In this document: one piece after another, positions 1 to 8,118 of the stretch
How the letters are laid out: each line of letters begins with the position of its first letter
Numbering within the stretch: the stretch's first letter is position 1
Assembly (NCBI GenBank): GCA_027021605.1
Contig: JALUUA010000188.1
Location: 1-9,504, forward strand
DNA: 9,504 nucleotides
Direction: 5' to 3'
DNA from: Candidatus Bipolaricaulota bacterium
GTDB taxonomy: Bacteria; Bipolaricaulota; Bipolaricaulia; RBG-16-55-9
Position numbers and translations under genes: made by a program
Notes under the pieces: model-generated
What the model was told of the DNA's origin: nothing
Seen by the model: only the letters and a program-made list of their open reading frames with translations
Database searches by the model: none

Positions 1-657
1 GACTACGTGCTCCTCCACCGCTCTGAGCTCGAGGCATTCGTCGAACTCTCCCGGCGGATCGTCCCACAGCTCTACCCGCGCCTCGTGGCGAACCCGCAGT
101 ACACCCGCATCGTCAGCCGGGCTCATTACGAGCGCTTACGGCAACTCGTCGAGGACGCGCGCGAGAAGGGCGCCCACGTTGTCGAGGTCAACCCCGCGGG
201 GGAGCCCTGCGGCCCCGACAACAAAGTGTTCCCGCCTACGGTCGTCTGGGACGTTCGAGATGAAATGCTCGCGATGCAGGAGGAGATCTTCGGCCCCGTG
301 CTGCCCCTGGTGCCCTACGAGACCCTCGAGGAGGCCGTTGACTTTGTAAACGCCCGCCCGCGGCCCCTGGCCCTCTACTACTTCGACACCCATCCAAAGC
401 GCGTCGATTACGTGCTCAAGAACACGCTCTCGGGCGGGGTGACGGTCAACGACGTGCTCTTCCACATCGCGCAGCAGAATTTGCCCTTCGGGGGCGTCGG
501 CCCGAGCGGGATGGGCGAGTACCACGGGGTGCACGGCTTCCGGCGCTTCTCGAAGGCCCGCGCCGTCTTCCGCCAGAGCCGCCTGGCGCCCACGGGGCTG
601 ATCGCCCCGCCCTACGGGAAGCTCACCGAGTGGGCCGTTCGGTTCCTGGTCCGCTGA
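1..657 (+). CDS. Aldehyde dehydrogenase, C-terminal part (5'-truncated; coniferyl-aldehyde/class 3-like)
   Basis: This is the last 218 codons of an NAD(P)-dependent aldehyde dehydrogenase, which oxidises aldehydes to carboxylic acids in the cytosol. The frame is open from base 1 (DYVLLHRSEL...), so the GTG at position 7 is very unlikely to be the true start. In this family the catalytic cysteine lies just before the equivalent of DYV, so the Cys and the upstream catalytic Glu fall outside the window. Visible family hallmarks are EEIFGPVLP (codons around 280-306, with the Glu that contacts the coenzyme ribose), NARPRPLALYYF, SGGVTVND and LPFGGVGPSGMGEYHG near 481-525, followed by FSKARAVF. The ARPRPLALYYF and FGGVGPSGMG-YHG wording and the C-terminal PPYGKL tail resemble coniferyl aldehyde dehydrogenase and class 3 enzymes more than betaine or acetaldehyde types. 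The substrate cannot be read from the sequence. It ends in TGA 6 nt before the convergent thioesterase stop. Confidence 0.92.
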   Translation, partial: DYVLLHRSELEAFVELSRRIVPQLYPRLVANPQYTRIVSRAHYERLRQLVEDAREKGAHVVEVNPAGEPCGPDNKVFPPTVVWDVRDEMLAMQEEIFGPVLPLVPYETLEEAVDFVNARPRPLALYYFDTHPKRVDYVLKNTLSGGVTVNDVLFHIAQQNLPFGGVGPSGMGEYHGVHGFRRFSKARAVFRQSRLAPTGLIAPPYGKLTEWAVRFLVR

Positions 658-663
658 TCCCAT

Positions 664-1098
664 TTAGCGATACCCGATCTCCGGGCTTAAAGGGACCGAG
701 CTCTTCATGAACGTCCCGCTGCCGCGCCCGATGGGGCGGCCTTGGGCGTCGAAGAGCTGCCCCTCAGCGATGAAGAGCCGCTTCGATTGGTGGACGACCT
801 CGGCCACGGCCCGCATCTCCCCCTCGGCGATGGGTCGCGTCAGGTACGTCGTGAACGTCACGGTCACGGGGAAGACGTCGTCGATGAGGGAGGCCACGGC
901 GAAGAAGGTCGCGTCGTCCAGGGCTTTGAAGTAGACGCAGCCGTGGGCCGCCCCCGCCGCGTGCCAGAACTCCGGGCGCATCGGGATCACCACCTCGGCC
1001 CGCCCCTCCATCACCTTAAGAGAGGGCCGAAAGAACGCGTTGATCGGGGCCGAGGCGTACATCCGCTCCAGCTTGCGAAAGTGCTCCTCGTTGGGCAT
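664..1098 (-). CDS. PaaI-type hotdog-fold thioesterase
   Basis: A 144-aa protein with the length and layout of a single hotdog-fold acyl-CoA thioesterase (PaaI/YiiD-like), which would hydrolyse an acyl-CoA or aryl-CoA thioester, normally as a tetramer. The N-terminal helix (about residues 4-16) leads to strands RAEVVIPM (33-40) and then the hotdog helix motif H52-G53-C-x6-D61. In PaaI enzymes this is HGG-x6-D, and the Asp or Glu is catalytic, so the His/Asp spacing is right and only the second Gly is replaced by Cys. The strands VTVTFTTYLTRPI (78-90), MRAVAEVVHQSKRLFIAEGQLFD and GRGSGTFM complete the sheet. The start is ATG at 1098 because AAGGAGG sits 5 nt upstream and the family alignment begins there; the frame stays open further upstream but that part is antisense to hicBA. 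It is divergent from hicBA and convergent with the aldehyde dehydrogenase. Substrate unknown. Confidence 0.82.
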   Translation of the reverse strand: MPNEEHFRKLERMYASAPINAFFRPSLKVMEGRAEVVIPMRPEFWHAAGAAHGCVYFKALDDATFFAVASLIDDVFPVTVTFTTYLTRPIAEGEMRAVAEVVHQSKRLFIAEGQLFDAQGRPIGRGSGTFMKSSVPLSPEIGYR

Positions 1099-1257
1099 GA
1101 GGGCCTCCTTTGTACAGGGACGGATCGAATCGTAGCAGAGCCCATCCTCTTCGGCAACGCGCCTGCTGGACGGGCCCCCATCCGAGCGATAAACTCGTCG
1201 CGGTCCTAGGATAAGCGATTGGCCGTACTGCGGCAGGTGTGATACAAGGGAGGAGCC
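1099..1257. other. Divergent intergenic spacer between the thioesterase gene and hicBA
   Basis: This 159-bp spacer must hold the promoters of two divergent units. The minus-strand promoter candidate is listed separately. For hicBA I find no convincing hexamer pair: GATAAA (1188-1193) and TAGGAT (1207-1212) are AT-rich candidates without a good -35 partner. An 8-bp perfect palindrome, TCCTAGGA (1204-1211), lies 46 nt before the hicB start and could be half of an operator, though a single 8-bp palindrome is weak evidence. No terminator hairpin is visible. Confidence 0.5.
1129..1157 (-). promoter_or_regulatory. Candidate sigma70-type promoter for the thioesterase gene
   Basis: Read on the minus strand, TTGCCG (1157-1152) and TACGAT (1134-1129) are separated by exactly 17 nt. 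Each hexamer matches the consensus at 4 of 6 positions. Transcription would start near 1122 and give a leader of about 24 nt carrying the AAGGAGG ribosome site (1110-1104) before the ATG at 1098. This is a pattern match only; the sigma factor preferences of this organism are unknown. Confidence 0.4.
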
Positions 1258-1530
1258 ATGAGCGAAGGGCAAACGTTTAAGGTCGTCGTGGAGAAGCATC
1301 CCGATGGGTACGTGGCCTATCCGCTGGGGCTCCGGGGGATCGTCGTAGCGGAGGGCGACTCGTACGAAGAGGCTTTGCAAAACGTGGCCTCGGCCATCCG
1401 TTTTCACATGGAGACCTTCGGCGAGGAAGCCCTGACGAATGAGCCGCCGCCCGCAGAGGTCTTCGTGGCCGAGGTCTCCGTCTCGCTCGAGCAGTCGGAG
1501 CATGCCGAAGTGGCCCAGGGAAGCCCCTAA
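1258..1530 (+). CDS. hicB: HicB-like antitoxin (single-domain type)
   Basis: A 90-aa protein matching the HicB / UPF0150 antitoxin domain, which has a partial RNase H-like fold and neutralises HicA by binding it. Strand 1 is QTFKVVVEKHPDGYVAYP (residues 5-22), then the typical LRGIVVAEGDSYEEALQNV (25-43, the G-D-[ST]-x-EEA signature) and the helix ASAIRFHMETFG. Residues 64-80 form a last strand (EVFVAEVSV). There is no ribbon-helix-helix or HTH domain after it, so it is the short HicB form and may not bind DNA by itself. The start at ATG 1258 is supported by GGGAGGAG ending 2-3 nt upstream. The last ten codons overlap the start of the HicA gene. The order antitoxin-toxin is the reverse of E. 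coli hicAB. Because HicB-like domains also occur as solitary proteins, the adjacent hicA is the main reason for calling it an antitoxin. Confidence 0.85.
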   Translation: MSEGQTFKVVVEKHPDGYVAYPLGLRGIVVAEGDSYEEALQNVASAIRFHMETFGEEALTNEPPPAEVFVAEVSVSLEQSEHAEVAQGSP

Positions 1531-1741
1531 GCGACGCGTGATCGGGGCACTTAAGCGCCTTGGGTTTCGGGTTGTGAGGGAAGCCGAGCACATCGCCATG
1601 GTTCGCGAGAACCCGGACGGCACACGAACACCCTTGACGCTCCCCAATCATCCCCGGATCAAGGGCTCCACCCTGCGCACCCTCTGCACGCAGGCGGGCA
1701 TTCCGCGTGAGGAGTTCTTACGGGCATATGAACAGTCTTAA
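1502..1741 (+). CDS. hicA: HicA family mRNA interferase toxin
   Basis: A 79-aa protein of the HicA (YcfA) family, a small double-stranded-RNA-binding-like fold that cleaves mRNA in a translation-independent way. The N-terminal MPKWPREAPKRRVIGALKRL matches the usual MPK-P-x-S-x-K-x-VIxAL opening. The presumed catalytic histidine is H30 in REAEHIAM; most family members have G-S-H here, so E replaces the Ser. It is followed by R-x-N-PDGTRTPLTLPNH and then IKGSTLRTLCTQAGIPREEFL (residues about 53-73), the family's C-terminal helix. I chose ATG 1502 because it matches the family N-terminus. Its GGAG (1497-1500) is only 1 nt away, so initiation probably relies on coupling to hicB, which it overlaps by 29 nt. 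An in-frame GTG at 1538 would remove the first conserved residues. The gene ends inside the start of the Nudix gene. Confidence 0.88.
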   Translation: MPKWPREAPKRRVIGALKRLGFRVVREAEHIAMVRENPDGTRTPLTLPNHPRIKGSTLRTLCTQAGIPREEFLRAYEQS

Positions 1742-2212
1742 GATCGACGAGAGCTGGTACGTCAAGCCCAAGGGGGTGCCGGAGCGCACCTCCGCGGGCG
1801 GGATCGTGGCCCGGGTGCGCGACGGGAGCGTGCACATCGCGCTCACCCGCGAGAAGGGGCTTTCAGGCTACGTGCTCCCCAAGGGCGGCGTCGAGCCCGG
1901 GGAGACCCTCCTCGAGGCAGCCCTTCGCGAGATCCGCGAGGAGGCCGGGCTCTCCCGGCTTCAACTTCTCACGAAACTGGGCGTCCGCGAGCGCTTAGAC
2001 GTGCACAAGGAGCGCTGGATCATCGCACATTATTTCTTGTTTACAACCGAGCAGGATTTCGAGGAGCCCGCGGATCGGGCGAATCACTACGATCCCGGGT
2101 GGTTTCCCCTGGAGGAGCTGCCGGAGCTCTTCTGGCCCGAGCAGCGCGAGCTGATCGAGACGAATCGCGAGAGGATCCTCCGCCTGCTTTCCCCTTCTCT
2201 TGCCCTTGCCCC

Positions 2213-2216
<4 letters not shown>
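1728..2216 (+). CDS. Nudix hydrolase (diadenosine-polyphosphate-hydrolase-like)
   Basis: A 162-aa Nudix enzyme, which cleaves nucleoside diphosphates linked to another group with the help of Mg2+ or Mn2+. The complete Nudix box G-x5-E-x7-RE-U-x-EE-x-G-U is at residues 53-75 (G53, E59, R67-E68, E71-E72, G74). The segment TSAGGIVARV (21-30) forms the preceding strand, and GYVLPKGGVEPGE is typical of bacterial ApnA/ADP-ribose-type members. WIIAHYFLF (97-105) and GWFPLEEL (124-131) fit Ap4A/Ap6A hydrolases such as Thermus Ndx1, but the exact substrate is a guess. I start at ATG 1728, which overlaps hicA by 14 nt; GAGGAG at 1709-1714 is 13 nt away, a long spacing. An in-frame GTG at 1707 would add seven residues but has no better site. 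It is the third gene of an overlapping hicB-hicA-Nudix unit, and its TAG stop interleaves with the uvrA stop. Confidence 0.93.
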
Positions 2217-5080
<2,864 letters not shown>

Positions 5081-5086
5081 GGTTTT

Positions 5087-5094
5087 CCCCTCAC
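5087..5094 (-). promoter_or_regulatory. Ribosome binding site fixing the TTG start of uvrA
   Basis: On the minus strand GTGAGGGG is followed by AAAACC and then TTG at 5080-5078. No ATG or GTG with a comparable site lies nearby in frame, and the protein family begins here, so the rare TTG start is well supported. Confidence 0.75.
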
Positions 5095-5122
5095 CACGCT
5101 GGTTGACTTCCTCACAACAGGA

Positions 5123-5398
5123 CTAAGGGACTGAAACGAGTTCCAGTTCCTCAATCCGGGAGTGGAGGGGCTTGAGCTTCTTGATCTTCACGTAAACCAG
5201 GGGACACCCCTCCTCAGCGTTTTGCCGAGCGACTTCCCGTGCCCACGCGTTTAGTTCCTCGTCGCCCTCAAGCTGCAACACCACGTGGGCCTCCTTGGGG
5301 AGGCGCTCGGCGAACTCCGGATGTTCCCGCACGTACTGATCAAACTCAGACACCAGCTCGCTGTATCTGAGTTCAAGCTCTAGCTTACTCGCGTTCAC
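5123..5398 (-). CDS. DUF5647-like small acidic protein
   Basis: A 91-aa protein that I recognise as resembling the DUF5647 family, which has no known function. Visible features are a helical N-terminus (LELELRYSELVSEFDQYV, 6-23), then HPEFAERLPKEAHVVLQLEGD (26-46), a DEELNAWAREVARQNAEEG helix (46-64), a strand VYVKIKKLK (68-76) and the conserved-looking PLHSRIEELEL end (77-87). It is acidic (19 Asp/Glu against 12 Lys/Arg by hand count), has no signal peptide or membrane segment, and should be cytosolic. I start at GTG 5398 because AAGGGGG is 6 nt upstream and the GTG overlaps the TGA of the preceding gene as GTGA, the usual sign of translational coupling. A TTG at 5440 would add 14 residues inside that gene. 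The product could be an antitoxin or accessory partner of the upstream protein, but that is inferred from gene arrangement only. Confidence 0.85.
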   Translation of the reverse strand: MNASKLELELRYSELVSEFDQYVREHPEFAERLPKEAHVVLQLEGDEELNAWAREVARQNAEEGCPLVYVKIKKLKPLHSRIEELELVSVP

Positions 5399-5709
5399 GA
5401 AAATCCCCCTTGCAAGAAGCGCTCTCGATACTCCCTCCAATTGCGGTTGATGTCCCGATCGGCCAGCGCCAGGGCCTCGTTGTAATCGAGGAACCCCAAG
5501 TCGTCCGTCTGCTTCTCACCCTTTCGATTATAACGATCTCGGTGAGCATAGCCGTGAGCGCAGTCGTAACGTACCACCGGCTTCCACTCGCCTTCAAGCT
5601 TCACTTCGAGCTGAACGACGAACTCTACCACCCGGCCGCGACTTGCTCTGTGGTGATGGCGCTTGCGCGCATCCGGACCTAGGTCCACAACGTACGAGAC
5701 CTCGCGCAT
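5395..5709 (-). CDS. DUF7718-like small conserved protein of unknown function
   Basis: A 104-aa cytosolic protein. I recall similar sequences under the label DUF7718, with no assigned activity. Visible parts are a basic N-terminal stretch with three histidines (ARKRHHHRASRGR, 14-26), a beta pair (VVEFVVQLEVKLEGEWKPVVRYD, 27-49), a compact polar motif RYDCAHGYAHRDRY (47-60) holding two His, two Asp and three Arg, then LGFLDYNEALALADRDI (71-87) and NRNWREYRERFLQG (88-101). The motif could be an active or nucleic-acid-binding site, but no characterised enzyme family is matched. ATG 5709 is preferred: GAGAGGG lies about 10 nt upstream and the protein similarity starts here, while the frame remains open to 5862 without family-like sequence. 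It overlaps the DUF5647-like gene by GTGA, and uvrA follows on the same strand. It is the first gene of this minus-strand unit. Confidence 0.75.
   Translation of the reverse strand: MREVSYVVDLGPDARKRHHHRASRGRVVEFVVQLEVKLEGEWKPVVRYDCAHGYAHRDRYNRKGEKQTDDLGFLDYNEALALADRDINRNWREYRERFLQGGFS
5405..5411 (-). promoter_or_regulatory. Ribosome binding site that decides the GTG start of the DUF5647-like gene
   Basis: AAGGGGG on the minus strand, followed by ATTTTC (6 nt) and GTG at 5398. The site lies within the last codons of the upstream gene. This is why the GTG is preferred to the in-frame TTG at 5440. Confidence 0.7.
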
Positions 5710-5737
5710 CTCGCTTCGACCCTCTCGGGGCCGCCCT

Positions 5738-5766
5738 AGTTTGCCGGATCGCCGTCGGGACTTCAA
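5738..5766 (-). promoter_or_regulatory. Weak candidate promoter for the DUF7718/DUF5647 unit
   Basis: On the minus strand TTGAAG (5766-5761, 4 of 6 to consensus) is followed after 17 nt by CAAACT (5743-5738, 3 of 6). The -35 element touches the inner end of an inverted repeat, an arrangement seen in repressed promoters. The match itself is poor, and the call rests partly on position. Confidence 0.25.
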
Positions 5767-5791
5767 TGGGAGCCCGGGGACGGTTCCCATT
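5765..5791. repeat. Inverted repeat in the divergent spacer (operator or hairpin candidate)
   Basis: AATGGGAGCC (5765-5774) and GGTTCCCATT (5782-5791) form 10-nt arms around a 7-nt centre. Nine of ten positions are complementary, and the tenth is a G-U wobble if transcribed on the plus strand. No T-run follows on either strand, so it is not an obvious intrinsic terminator. It sits 55 bp before the DUF7718-like start and 104 bp before the NEW3 start, in the only shared regulatory spacer of the two units, so an operator is the simplest reading. Confidence 0.6.
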
Positions 5792-5844
5792 CGCGGCCTG
5801 CAACCCCAGAGGCGACATTTGTGCGAACCCGTGCCCCTATCGTG

Positions 5845-5850
5845 TACAAT
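5845..5850 (+). promoter_or_regulatory. Candidate -10 element for the NEW3-ABC-nth unit
   Basis: TACAAT matches the sigma70 -10 consensus at 5 of 6 positions and would start transcription near 5857, giving a leader of about 40 nt with GGAGGTGA before the ATG at 5896. No good -35 is present: TTGTGC (5819-5824) is spaced at 20 nt, too far for a confident call. Confidence 0.4.
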
Positions 5851-5895
5851 ACGAAGTCCCAACAGCCGAAAATCCCTCAGCTCGGAGGTGACGCG

Positions 5896-7089
5896 ATGCG
5901 ACTTCGATCGATCGCCGTAGTCGTCGCGTTCCTTTCCTTGGCGTTTCTTCTGCCCTTCGGTTTACCCAACCCCCAGGCCCAAGCGCAGGAGGAGGGCGCG
6001 GACTCCCGGCCCGGCCTGACGATCTCCACCCCCTATCCCGCCCAGGTGATCGAGCCGCGGGAGACCGTGACCCTCTCGCTTACGGTGCGCAACCGGGACC
6101 TGCCGCCCCAGATCGTCTATCTGGATGTGAAGGAGAGTCCCGAGGGCTGGACGGCGAGCTTCTCCGGGGGCGGGCGCACCGTCAAGGCCGTCTACGTGGA
6201 CACGGACGACACCGTAAGCGTAACCCTCAAGCTCGAGCCCCCGCAGGACGTCCCCGCCGGGACGTATCGCTTCGTGGTGGTCGCCCGCGGTGAGGACACA
6301 GAGGCAGAGTTGCCCATCGAACTCACGGTGGAGGAGAAGCTCCCGCCGCGGCTCAAGTTCGACGTGGAGCTGCCCACGCTGCGCGGCTCGCCGAACACCA
6401 CCTTCCGCTATCGGGCCACCCTGGAGAACGAGGGCGACGAGGAAATTCTGGTGAACTTGGACGCCGAGGCCCCCGAGGGCTTCCAGGTGACGTTCAAGCT
6501 GCGCTTCGGCAGCGAAGAGGTGACAAGCATCCCCCTCGAGGCGGGGGAGTCCAAGAGCTTGGATATCGAGGTCCGCCCGCCGCGCCAGGCCCCGGCGGAC
6601 GAGTACAAGATCACGGTGCGCGCCCAGGGGGGCGAGGCGTTCGCGGCGCTGACGCTCACGGCCGTGGTGACGGGCCGCCCCGACCTCGATGTGACCACCC
6701 CCGACGGGCGGCTCTCGGGCCGGGCCACCGCGGGCCGGGAGAACACCTTCAAGATCGTGGTGCGCAACCGCGGCAGCGCCCCGGCTCGGGACGTGGAGAT
6801 GAGCGCCTTCGAGCCCTCGGGCTGGACCGTGGAGTTTGACCCCAAGCGCATCCCCGAGATCCCGCCCGACGGCGAGAAGGAGGTAATCGCCCGCATCAAG
6901 CCCTCGGAGAAGGCCGTCGCCGGGGATTACATGCTCACGATCCGGGCGAACGCCCAAGGGGAGTCCGACTCCGCGGAGCTGCGCATCACGGTGGTGACCT
7001 CCACGCTCTGGGGCGTGGTGGGGATCGCGCTCATCGCCGTGGCCCTGGGCGTGGTGGGGCTGGCCGTGGCCCGCTTCGGTCGGCGCTAG
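5896..7089 (+). CDS. Secreted, membrane-anchored NEW3-domain protein (ABC transporter partner)
   Basis: A 397-aa extracytoplasmic protein. Residues 1-31 are a signal peptide (basic MRLR, a hydrophobic run to about 22, then a probable cleavage after AQAQ). Three immunoglobulin-like repeats of NEW3 / COG1470 type follow, roughly at 41-147, 152-258 and 262-366. Each has the pattern of a TVTLSLTVRN- or NTFKIVVRN-like strand, then PEGW/EGF/PSGW, then an [AG]-x-Y strand (AGTYRFVV, ADEYKITV, AGDYMLTI). A single transmembrane helix (371-393) ends in ARFGRR, so the repeats face outward and the tail is cytosolic. The start is ATG 5896, preceded by a near-perfect GGAGGTGA at 4 nt spacing. It lies 39 nt before an ABC ATPase and probably shares its transcript. 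Known NEW3 proteins near ABC-2 systems have no settled role. It could bind substrate or cell-envelope polymer, or act as a structural partner of the permease. Confidence 0.87.
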   Translation: MRLRSIAVVVAFLSLAFLLPFGLPNPQAQAQEEGADSRPGLTISTPYPAQVIEPRETVTLSLTVRNRDLPPQIVYLDVKESPEGWTASFSGGGRTVKAVYVDTDDTVSVTLKLEPPQDVPAGTYRFVVVARGEDTEAELPIELTVEEKLPPRLKFDVELPTLRGSPNTTFRYRATLENEGDEEILVNLDAEAPEGFQVTFKLRFGSEEVTSIPLEAGESKSLDIEVRPPRQAPADEYKITVRAQGGEAFAALTLTAVVTGRPDLDVTTPDGRLSGRATAGRENTFKIVVRNRGSAPARDVEMSAFEPSGWTVEFDPKRIPEIPPDGEKEVIARIKPSEKAVAGDYMLTIRANAQGESDSAELRITVVTSTLWGVVGIALIAVALGVVGLAVARFGRR

Positions 7090-7128
7090 GCCCACAACGC
7101 AAGCCGTGCAAACGGAGGGGCGTTCGCT

Positions 7129-8118
7129 ATGAGCAGCGGCAGCGGCAACGGCGAAGGTGTCGTGATCCAGACGGAGGGGCTCACGAAGCGCTACTGGGAC
7201 CTCGTGGCCGTGGATCACCTCGATCTGAGCATCCACGAGGGCGAGGTCTTCGGGGTGCTCGGCCCCAACGGCTCCGGGAAGACGACCACCATCTTGATGC
7301 TCCTGGGGCTTACGGAGCCCACGGAGGGCTCGGCCCGGGTGCTGGGGTTCGACCCCGTCCGCCAGCCCCTCAAAGTCAAGGCCCACGTGGGCTACCTTCC
7401 CGACCAGGTGGGGTTCTACGACGAGCTGACGGCCCGGGAGAACCTCTCGTACATCGCCAAGCTGAACGGGATCCCGCGGCGGGAGGCGTACCGCCGCATC
7501 GACGAATCTCTGGAACGGATGGGCTTGGCGGACGTGGCCGACCGCCGGGTGGGGACGTACTCCCGGGGCATGAAGCAGCGCCTGGGGCTGGCGGAGCTCC
7601 TCTTAAAGCGCCCTCGGGTGGTCATCCTCGACGAGCCCACCCTGGGGCTGGACCCCGAGGCCGCTCGGGAGTTCCTGCACACCATCGAGGGCCTCAAGGA
7701 GGAGGGCATCACGGTGCTGCTCTCCTCGCACCTGCTGCACCAAGTGCAGGCCGTCTGCGACCGGGTGGGCCTCTTCCACCGGGGGAAGATGGTGCTGGAG
7801 GGGACGGTCCCCGAGCTGGCCCGGCGCGTCCTGGGCGGAGCCTATCGCATCCGCCTTGAGGTCGCCGACTCCACCCAAGACCTCACGGAGGCCCTGCGGA
7901 GGACCCCGGGGGTTGTGAGCGCGCGCCGGGTGGATGGGAACGTCTACGAGCTCGAGGCGGGCGAGGACGTGCGCTCTGAGGTGGCCCGCGCCGTGATCGA
8001 GGCTGGAGCCGGGCTCCTCTCCCTGGAGCGGGAGGAGCCGAGCCTGGATGAGATTTACGCCCGCTACTTCCAGGAGGTGAGCGCCGATGGCAACGACACC
8101 ACAAGCAACGAAGCGTAA
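7129..8118 (+). CDS. ABC transporter ATP-binding protein (ABC-2 / NosF-NatA-like)
   Basis: A 329-aa cytosolic ATPase subunit that would power the neighbouring permease. The motifs are complete: Walker A GPNGSGKT (45-52), Q-loop Gln93 in LPDQVGFYDELTARENL, signature YSRGMKQR (144-151), Walker B VVILDEP (164-170), D-loop GLDP and the H-loop His201 in LLSSHLL. The signature reads YSRGM instead of LSGGQ, a change usual in the ABC-2 exporter branch (CcmA, NosF, NatA), so it is not a defect. A roughly 90-residue C-terminal extension (from about 235) carries a small alpha/beta domain ending in SLDEIYARYF, also typical of this branch. The start ATG 7129 follows GGAGGGG at 8 nt; the SSGSGNGEG leader is probably disordered. 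Its last 32 nt overlap the permease gene, which suggests coupled translation. The substrate is unknown. Confidence 0.95.
   Translation: MSSGSGNGEGVVIQTEGLTKRYWDLVAVDHLDLSIHEGEVFGVLGPNGSGKTTTILMLLGLTEPTEGSARVLGFDPVRQPLKVKAHVGYLPDQVGFYDELTARENLSYIAKLNGIPRREAYRRIDESLERMGLADVADRRVGTYSRGMKQRLGLAELLLKRPRVVILDEPTLGLDPEAAREFLHTIEGLKEEGITVLLSSHLLHQVQAVCDRVGLFHRGKMVLEGTVPELARRVLGGAYRIRLEVADSTQDLTEALRRTPGVVSARRVDGNVYELEAGEDVRSEVARAVIEAGAGLLSLEREEPSLDEIYARYFQEVSADGNDTTSNEA

Noticed and set aside
1099..1647. N-terminal extension of the thioesterase frame up to 1647
   Set aside because: The extra 183 codons are antisense to hicBA and have no thioesterase-like sequence. The ATG at 1098 has AAGGAGG 5 nt upstream and matches the family start.
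5099..5120. Possible SOS box before uvrA (CTGGTTG and CAACAG half sites)
   Set aside because: The halves pair only with a one-base bulge, the spacing does not match CTGT-N8-ACAG or the GAAC-N4-GTTC type, and the site lies 19 nt or more upstream of the TTG without a promoter.
5710..5862. Extension of the DUF7718-like frame upstream to 5862
   Set aside because: The added 51 residues are Arg/Gly/Pro-rich and low in complexity. They would cover the inverted repeat and the spacer, and ATG 5709 fits the recognisable protein start.
7144..7157. Signature motif YSRGM in the ABC ATPase considered as a sign of inactivation
   Set aside because: Replacement of LSGGQ by [YF]S-x-GM is usual in the ABC-2 exporter branch, and all other ATPase motifs are intact.
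5962..7386. A 474-codon open frame on the minus strand opposite the NEW3 and ABC ATPase genes
   Set aside because: Its translation is dominated by His, Gly, Arg, Pro and Leu with no domain, as expected for the antisense of a GC-rich gene. The plus strand has two clear genes with good ribosome sites and family motifs.
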